Shown in pieces: positions 32,528-36,653 of a stretch of 36,653 bases of DNA. The notes under the pieces were generated by a model. That model had not been told where the DNA came from and did no database searches. It saw only the letters and a list, made by a program, of their open reading frames with translations. Origin of the DNA: Actinomadura formosensis NBRC 14204 (GTDB lineage: Bacteria > Actinomycetota > Actinomycetes > Streptosporangiales > Streptosporangiaceae); NCBI RefSeq assembly GCF_001552155.1, contig NZ_BCQQ01000070.1:1-36653 (forward strand). The letters run 5' to 3'. A program made the position numbers and the translations under genes. Within the stretch, counting starts at the first letter, position 1. Every line of letters starts with the position of its first letter.

Positions 32528-33343
32528 CTAGGAAAGCCCCTGATCACCGACGATACGCTGGGCGAGAGCGGTCAACTTCACATGCCGCGTCTGTGAGATA
32601 CGGCGCATCTCGGCGAACGCCTCGTCGGCGTCGCAGCCGAGCGCGTGCATCAGGATGCCCTTCGCCTGATCGACGACCGCGCGTGCCTCCACGGCCTCCT
32701 GCAACTGGATGGCCGTGCGGTGCACGTCGTCGTACTGCTGGGAGTTGGACACGGCGGCGGTGCCCTGGGCGAGCAGCAGGGACGCGAGGGCGTGCCGGCC
32801 GTGGCCGAGCGCCTTCGGCGTCACCCCGTACAGCGTCAGCGTCACCAGGACCGGCGGGTTCAGGTGCGGGGTCGTAGTGAAGCAGCGCACGCCCCGGCGC
32901 AGCATGTCCGACATCGACTCGGGCCAGCGGGTCTCGGCGAGGATGTCGTCGGACGTCAGCGCCCGGCGGGCCCGCACCACGTCGAAGATCGGCCCGTGGC
33001 CGCGGGACAGCTGCCGGTCCGTCACCTCGGCGAGATCGGGATGGCTCGCCGCGGCGGCCAGCGGCTCCGGCCGCGCCTCCTCCGGCGCCCGGACGTCCAT
33101 GACGGTGTCCGGGCCCATGGCGGGCATCGGGACGGTTCCGGCCGGCGGCCAGCCCGCGCCGTCCCCCCGCGCGGAGGGCAGGGCCCAGCGCACGCTCGCC
33201 GCACCCGCGCAGCCGGGGACGGCGCGCGCGGCCAGCTCGGTCACCCGGTGCAGGGTGCCCACGTCGGAGGACGCCCCGACCATGCCCAGGCGGGCGATCT
33301 CAAGCGCGAGCTGGTCCGTCAGGACCGTTTCGGTGGGCGTCAT
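32528..33343 (-). CDS. ANTAR domain-containing RNA-binding regulator with GAF-like sensor
   Basis: A 271-residue regulator. Residues 1-190 resemble a GAF-type sensor region with a leading helix (LALEIARLGMVGASSDVGTL in part). The last 60 residues are an ANTAR domain, with LQEAVEARAVVDQAKGILM and the final helix around AFAEMRRISQTRHVKLTALA. ANTAR proteins bind paired hairpins in nascent RNA and prevent termination. ATG 33343 has no ribosome site; TAATCT lies seven bases upstream (leaderless pattern). It sits between the CBS protein and the SpoIIE phosphatase, all on one strand. Confidence 0.9.
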   Translation of the reverse strand: MTPTETVLTDQLALEIARLGMVGASSDVGTLHRVTELAARAVPGCAGAASVRWALPSARGDGAGWPPAGTVPMPAMGPDTVMDVRAPEEARPEPLAAAASHPDLAEVTDRQLSRGHGPIFDVVRARRALTSDDILAETRWPESMSDMLRRGVRCFTTTPHLNPPVLVTLTLYGVTPKALGHGRHALASLLLAQGTAAVSNSQQYDDVHRTAIQLQEAVEARAVVDQAKGILMHALGCDADEAFAEMRRISQTRHVKLTALAQRIVGDQGLS

Positions 33344-33350
33344 CCCTACG

Positions 33351-33356
33351 AGATTA
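33351..33356 (-). promoter_or_regulatory. Putative -10 element (TAATCT) of the ANTAR gene
   Basis: TAATCT on the minus strand, seven bases before the ATG, without a Shine-Dalgarno sequence. This is the closest of the set to the consensus TATAAT-like -10. Confidence 0.5.
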
Positions 33357-33417
33357 TCCTGACCGGCCGGTTCTGGTGCCCGGCCCGCTCCGCGGCCCTG
33401 ATGTTTCATGGGGAGTC

Positions 33418-33840
33418 CTAGTTGTTGGGCGGCGCCTTGCTGATCTCGGAGAGGAGCCCGCCCTCCCCGTCCGCCAGCGCCAGGTCGCCGATGGACACGA
33501 CGCCCACCGGACGCTGCTCGGCGTCCACGACGGGGAGCCGCCGGACCGCCTGCTCGCACATCAGCCGCGCCACGGTTCCGGTGTCGTCGTCGGGACGGAC
33601 CGTGATCAGCTCGGCGGTGCACACCTCGCCGAGGGGCGTCAGCGCCGTGTCGCGGCTCTCCGCCACCGCGCGGACCACGATGTCGCGGTCGGTGACCACG
33701 CCGCACAGCCGTCCGGCATAGGTGACCAGCACGTCGCCGATCCCCTCGTCGCGCATCACCCGGGCGGCCTCGTACAGCGTCGCGTCCAGCGGCAGCGACT
33801 GCGGCGGCGCCGTCATCACGTCGCTGACCCTCGATGGCAT
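33418..33840 (-). CDS. CBS domain pair protein
   Basis: A 140-residue cytoplasmic protein made of two CBS domains, which bind adenosine nucleotides. The first covers about residues 3-60 (VSDVMTAPPQSLPLDATL...GVVTDRDIV), the second 65-125 (VCTAELITVRPDD...RPVGVVSIGDLA). It is typical of stand-alone actinobacterial CBS proteins linked to energy or stress sensing. ATG 33840 has GGGAGG eleven bases upstream; a GTG at 33849 would be too close to it. It is the first gene of a run with the ANTAR regulator and SpoIIE phosphatase, though each may have its own promoter. Confidence 0.92.
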   Translation of the reverse strand: MPSRVSDVMTAPPQSLPLDATLYEAARVMRDEGIGDVLVTYAGRLCGVVTDRDIVVRAVAESRDTALTPLGEVCTAELITVRPDDDTGTVARLMCEQAVRRLPVVDAEQRPVGVVSIGDLALADGEGGLLSEISKAPPNN

Positions 33841-34069
33841 CGCGCGCACATCCTCCCGAATCGTCCGCGGCTCGCGCGGCCCGTGTGCGCGCCCTACCCG
33901 CGGTCGGCGCGCCTATTCGGACAGTTCCGGGTCCGGCCGTCGTTTCGTGCGATCAGCAGCGAAAACGGTACCGGTCCGCGACCGCGTGGTGTCGTCATCG
34001 CCGTACTCGGCCCAAGAGCGTACAGGTTCTCCACGCTGCCGTCCGGTCGCGCTGCGGCGACGCGGCGGG

Positions 34070-34711
34070 CTACGCCGCGAGGGTGTGGGCGGCGCGGTGG
34101 CCGGCCAGGGACTCGCGGAGCTGCTTGCGCCCGCGGTGCAGGCGGGACATCACCGTGCCGATGGGGGTGCCCATCAGCTCGGCGATCTCCTTGTAGGGGT
34201 AGCCCTCGACGTCGGCGAGGTAGACGGTGTCCCGGAAGTCCTTCGGGAGCGCGTGCAGGGCGGCGGTCACCCGGGAGTCGGGGATGCGGTCCAGCGCCTC
34301 GGACTCGGCGGACCGGAAACCGGACGCGTACGCCTCGGTCTGCGCGAGCTGCCACTCCTCCAGCTCCTCGGAGCCGGCGCGCTGGGGCTCGCGCTGCTTC
34401 TTGCGGTAGGTGTTGATGAAGTTGTTGGTGAGGATGCGGTGCAGCCACGCCTTGAGGTTCGTGCCCTCCTGGAACTGGTGGAAGTTCACGTAGGCCTTGG
34501 CCAGGGTCTCCTGGACGAGGTCCTCGGCGTCTGCGGTGTTGCGGGTCATCCGGACGGCGCTTGCGTAGAGCGGGTCGGCGAGCGGCAGGACGTCCCGCTC
34601 GTAGCGCCGGGTGCTCTCGATGTTCGTGATGCTCCTCGACTCGTGGCTGGCGTTGCGGCGGCCGTTGTCGCCCTCGGCGTTGCGGCGGACGGGTGTGGTG
34701 ACAGCGGTCAT
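34070..34711 (-). CDS. sigR: SigR/SigH-type ECF RNA polymerase sigma factor
   Basis: A 213-residue ECF sigma factor. Region 2 runs from about residue 37: VLPLADPLYASAVRMTRNTADAEDLVQETLAKAYVNFHQF in sequence, with GTNLKAWLHRILTNNFINTYRKKQ after it. Region 4 (about 148-200) has ALPKDFRDTVYLADVEGY and IGTVMSRLHRGRKQL. This is the group that answers thiol-oxidative stress (SigR of Streptomyces, SigH of mycobacteria). ATG 34711 follows GGGGAG at six bases. The anti-sigma gene rsrA, usually directly downstream, is absent: the next 229 bases hold no gene before the CBS protein. The symbol is by family resemblance. Confidence 0.86.
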   Translation of the reverse strand: MTAVTTPVRRNAEGDNGRRNASHESRSITNIESTRRYERDVLPLADPLYASAVRMTRNTADAEDLVQETLAKAYVNFHQFQEGTNLKAWLHRILTNNFINTYRKKQREPQRAGSEELEEWQLAQTEAYASGFRSAESEALDRIPDSRVTAALHALPKDFRDTVYLADVEGYPYKEIAELMGTPIGTVMSRLHRGRKQLRESLAGHRAAHTLAA

Positions 34712-35051
34712 CGTCGCTCCCCGTGGTAGGGCCCCCGTGAAGGGCCGGTTGCATGGCGCGTGGTCGGGGGCACGCGCGGACCGGGCGGACGAAGCCGCCC
34801 CCCTTGAGTGGTACGTGCCACCGTTCCCGGCGGGTTCGAAGGAGAACTCGGCCTCGCATGGGGAGTGGGCCGAGGGTTGGTGCGCGGGTCGGCGCCGGCC
34901 AGAGCGACCCCGTACTCCGGGACGTCGCGGGCCCTGCTCGATCGAGCGCTTTACCACCCGCCGGTGGTCTTCTGCCATGTAAGACGCAAGGAGAAGGTCA
35001 AAAGGTTGCCTTACCTGGGGTGTCATCTGTCACATCCCGGTAGGCGCCGGG
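34712..35051. other. 340-base intergenic region upstream of the sigma factor
   Basis: No supported gene; open frames on the plus strand have no ribosome site and no recognisable content. Structure seen: a GGGCGG/CCGCCC hairpin at 34783-34800, a perfect 12-bp palindrome at 34936-34947, a 6-bp inverted repeat at 34953-34968, and an AT-richer stretch at 34970-35030 with TTGACC on the minus strand near 35000, a possible -35. I did not find the GGAAT/GTT promoter expected for SigR autoregulation. Confidence 0.5.
34936..34947. promoter_or_regulatory. Perfect 12-bp palindrome GCTCGATCGAGC
   Basis: Located about 225 bases upstream of the sigma factor start and about 105 bases from the end of the TetR gene. 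A second repeat, ACCACC-CGCC-GGTGGT, follows at 34953-34968. They may be operators or a terminator pair for the TetR transcript. Confidence 0.35.
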
Positions 35052-35813
35052 TCAACGGGTCGGCAGGTGACCGGCCAGTACCGTGCGGACGAGCGCCGCC
35101 GCGAACTCCTCCGGGGCCGCCGGGAGCCCGGCGCCCGCCGTCACCGCGTCCGGGCCGGCGAGCCGGGTCAGGAAGGCGTGCTGCTGGCAGCCTCCGAGCA
35201 GGGCCGCCGCGATGAACGGGACGGGTGCGTCCGCCGTGAGCCGTCCCGCGCGCTGCTCGGCCTTCAGGTAGCCGATCAGGGCGGTGTGGCCCATCACCGG
35301 ACCGGCCGTCGTGCCCTCGGGAGGGCCCGCCGGGGGACCGCCCGGCGCCCCGGGCGGTGGCGTTTCGTCCTGGCCGCCTCTGGTTCGCGCTCTGGTTCGC
35401 GCGGGCGCCTTGGCGGCGGCCTCCCTTTGCGCTTTGACGGGGCCGTTCTCGCGCAACCAGGCGATCAGCTCGGGGTCGGACAGGACGGGCCCGGTCATCG
35501 GCAGTAGTTCGCCATAGAAGCGGACCATGTCCGCGGCCAGGCGGACGAGGTTCTCCTCCACCGTGTTCTGCCCGGCGGACCCGGCGAGGGTCGCCATCGC
35601 CGTGCGCGCCGTCCCCGTCACCTCCGCCAGAGCCGCCGCGAACAGCGCCGTCTTGTTCGCGAAATGGTTGTAGAGGCTGCCCTCGGAGACCCCCGCGCCG
35701 CGCGCGATCTCCTTGGTCGTCGCGGCCACGATCCCGCGCGCCCGGATCACCGTGACGGCCGCGGCGAGGATCCGGTCCCGCATCGGTTCCGCTGCTGCCA
35801 ACCCTTGTGTCAC
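35052..35813 (-). CDS. TetR/AcrR family transcriptional regulator
   Basis: A 253-residue repressor. The N-terminal helix-turn-helix is at about residues 12-58: RILAAAVTVIRARGI, TTKEIARGAGVSEGSLYNHFANKTALF, the standard TetR pattern. The ligand domain follows. A Pro/Gly-rich low-complexity insertion (about 145-180, PPPGAPGGPPAGPPEG) is unusual for the family and comes after a short ARTRARTR repeat encoded by a perfect 12-base duplication. GTG 35813 with GGAAGGAAAG just upstream is preferred over ATG 35783, which has none. The gene is divergent from the PAS gene, and a TGAGTG-AG-CACTCA operator lies between them, so autoregulation is likely. The ligand is unknown. Confidence 0.9.
   Translation of the reverse strand: MTQGLAAAEPMRDRILAAAVTVIRARGIVAATTKEIARGAGVSEGSLYNHFANKTALFAAALAEVTGTARTAMATLAGSAGQNTVEENLVRLAADMVRFYGELLPMTGPVLSDPELIAWLRENGPVKAQREAAAKAPARTRARTRGGQDETPPPGAPGGPPAGPPEGTTAGPVMGHTALIGYLKAEQRAGRLTADAPVPFIAAALLGGCQQHAFLTRLAGPDAVTAGAGLPAAPEEFAAALVRTVLAGHLPTR
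35379..35402. repeat. Perfect 12-base tandem repeat in the TetR gene
   Basis: The unit TCTGGTTCGCGC occurs twice in a row (35379-35390, 35391-35402). It encodes a repeated Ala-Arg-Thr-Arg in the linker and keeps the frame. Such units can vary in copy number. Confidence 0.85.
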
Positions 35814-35830
35814 CTTTCCTTCCGCCGTGG

Positions 35831-35836
35831 ACGTTA
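35831..35836 (-). promoter_or_regulatory. Putative -10 element (TAACGT) of the TetR gene
   Basis: TAACGT on the minus strand lies 17 bases before the GTG start, leaving room for a short leader with its ribosome site. The -35 position would fall inside the operator at 35852-35865. Confidence 0.35.
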
Positions 35837-35851
35837 GCACCCGCGCATGGA

Positions 35852-35865
35852 TGAGTGAGCACTCA
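35852..35865. promoter_or_regulatory. TetR-type operator TGAGTG-AG-CACTCA
   Basis: A perfect 14-base palindrome with two central bases, between the TetR gene (minus) and the PAS gene (plus). This layout is typical of TetR autorepression, so it is probably bound by the adjacent regulator. Confidence 0.75.
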
Positions 35866-35973
35866 CCCGAGTCATTTCCGCAGACTTCCAGCACATCCGT
35901 CTCACGCAAGGTAATGTTGCACTTACCGTGAGTTGCCGGGGCTTCGGGTGTCTTCGCCCGGGAGGGGGACCGC

Positions 35974-36653
35974 ATGGTCATCACGGACCTGCTGGGAGTG
36001 GCGAGGATGACCGCCATCACCCTGAACGAGCGTGGCCAGATCGGCCACTGGGACGACACCGCCGCCGAACTGTTCGGGGCCGGGGCGCCCCAGGCCGTGG
36101 GCCGCCCGCTCACGACGCTGCTGCGGTTGCCCCGCGAACACCGCGGCGCCTTCGAGCCCGAGACGTTCGGGCACGTCTGGTGCGGCGCATGCACGCTGCC
36201 CCGCGTCGACACCGGCGAACCGGCCGAGGTCGGCTGGTGGGTCTATCCGATCGGCGGCGAGCACGGCATCAGCGTCCTGGCGCTGGCCACCGACCTGCGC
36301 GGGCTCCGCCGGGACGGGATCGGCATCACCATCGGCGACCTGCTGCTCGCCCCACCCGACGGCCCCGCCGGGCCCGGCACCGCGCCCCGGTCCGCCACCA
36401 TGCGGCTGCTCCGCGTCGAACCCGCCCTCACCACCCCGTCCACGGACGAGCCGGACTCCGTCACCGGCCCGTTCGCCGACCGCCTCGCCGCACTCCTGCC
36501 CGCGCTCGCCCCGGCCGCGTTCGAGCGGATCACCGCACGGGTGCTCGGCCTCGGCCGCCCGGCCGTCTCGCTCGGGCTGACCATCCGGCTGCCGATCGTC
36601 CCGCCCGCCGGGCCGGCCCCGGCCGTCCCGGCGCCGAGGCCCGCGGCCGCGCC
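35974..36653 (+). CDS. PAS domain protein, 5' part (cut by window end)
   Basis: The first 226 codons of a longer gene; no stop occurs before the window ends. ATG 35974 follows GGGAGGGGG. Residues 12-60 look like a PAS sensor: AITLNERGQIGHWDDTAAELFG, with the W-N/D-x-A-A-E-x-F-G pattern and VGRPLTTLL after it. The remaining visible part, with SATMRLLRVEP and LAALLPALAP, is not assigned, and the end is Pro/Ala-rich. In actinomycetes such N-terminal PAS domains often precede GAF and SpoIIE phosphatase domains, which would lie outside the window; this is inference. A TAATGT hexamer at 35910-35915 is a possible -10. Confidence 0.75.
   Translation, partial: MVITDLLGVARMTAITLNERGQIGHWDDTAAELFGAGAPQAVGRPLTTLLRLPREHRGAFEPETFGHVWCGACTLPRVDTGEPAEVGWWVYPIGGEHGISVLALATDLRGLRRDGIGITIGDLLLAPPDGPAGPGTAPRSATMRLLRVEPALTTPSTDEPDSVTGPFADRLAALLPALAPAAFERITARVLGLGRPAVSLGLTIRLPIVPPAGPAPAVPAPRPAAA

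Noticed and set aside
34840..34850. GGTTCGAA, like a tRNA T-loop
   Set aside because: No acceptor stem, D-arm or anticodon arm can be folded around it.
34995..35020. Iron-box-like sequence (AGGT-TGCCTT-ACCT)
   Set aside because: The half-sites match but the spacing is one base short of the IdeR/DmdR1 box and the centre disagrees.
1..36653. Antibiotic gene cluster, prophage or integrated element
   Set aside because: No PKS/NRPS, integrase, transposase, phage gene or tRNA-linked attachment site is seen, and composition is even across the window.

Overview
The window is very GC-rich with G or C at almost every third codon position, and its gene content (SigR-type ECF sigma factor, ANTAR regulator, SpoIIE phosphatases, DUF6328, TagG/TagH-type exporter, many GTG starts) points to a high-GC actinomycete. 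A Streptosporangiales/Thermomonosporaceae-like (Actinomadura-type) origin is my inference, not something the sequence proves. I see no rRNA, tRNA, CRISPR array or insertion sequence, and nearly all bases are coding. 36 genes are called; the first and last are cut by the window edges.

Layout. 2-304 (+): end of a luciferase-like flavin oxidoreductase. 309-5949 (-): argS, plsX, two related small exported proteins, an alpha/beta hydrolase and a DUF998 membrane protein. 6366-7682 (+): a KamA-family radical SAM enzyme behind a 416-base leader, ended by a strong hairpin. 7786-9615 (-): an MFS exporter and a PEBP-like protein. 9668-14050 (-): a complete CUT1-type sugar ABC importer (binding lipoprotein, ATPase, two permeases). 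14183-15953 (-): a TagH/TagG (Wzt/Wzm)-type polysaccharide exporter. 16133-18213 (+): a PAP2 phosphatase-lipid kinase fusion and a YceI protein. 18197-23299 (-): six tightly overlapping genes for surface glycan assembly (sugar epimerase, two GT4 transferases, a MurG-like transferase and two unrecognised proteins). 23419-24827 (-): a MoaD-like protein coupled to a BNR-repeat protein. 24953-29856: an ABC-F protein and two different prolyl-tRNA synthetases, the latter divergently transcribed. 29876-36653: membrane protein DUF6328, a SpoIIE phosphatase, an ANTAR regulator, a CBS-domain protein, a SigR-like sigma factor without its usual anti-sigma gene, a TetR regulator with a clear operator, and the start of a PAS-domain protein.

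How the parts may work together. The glycan operon and the nearby TagG/TagH-type exporter could build and export one cell-surface polymer, with the PAP2-lipid kinase fusion handling lipid carriers or phospholipids; this is inference from proximity. The right end is a dense signalling region (phosphatase, RNA-binding antiterminator, CBS sensor, sigma factor, TetR). The most unusual features are the back-to-back bacterial-type and archaeal/eukaryotic-type prolyl-tRNA synthetases beside an ABC-F gene, and a recurring TANNNT hexamer 6-8 bases before start codons that lack a Shine-Dalgarno sequence, including all three aminoacyl-tRNA synthetases, which suggests leaderless mRNAs. I found no wholly new system that I can assert from the sequence alone.
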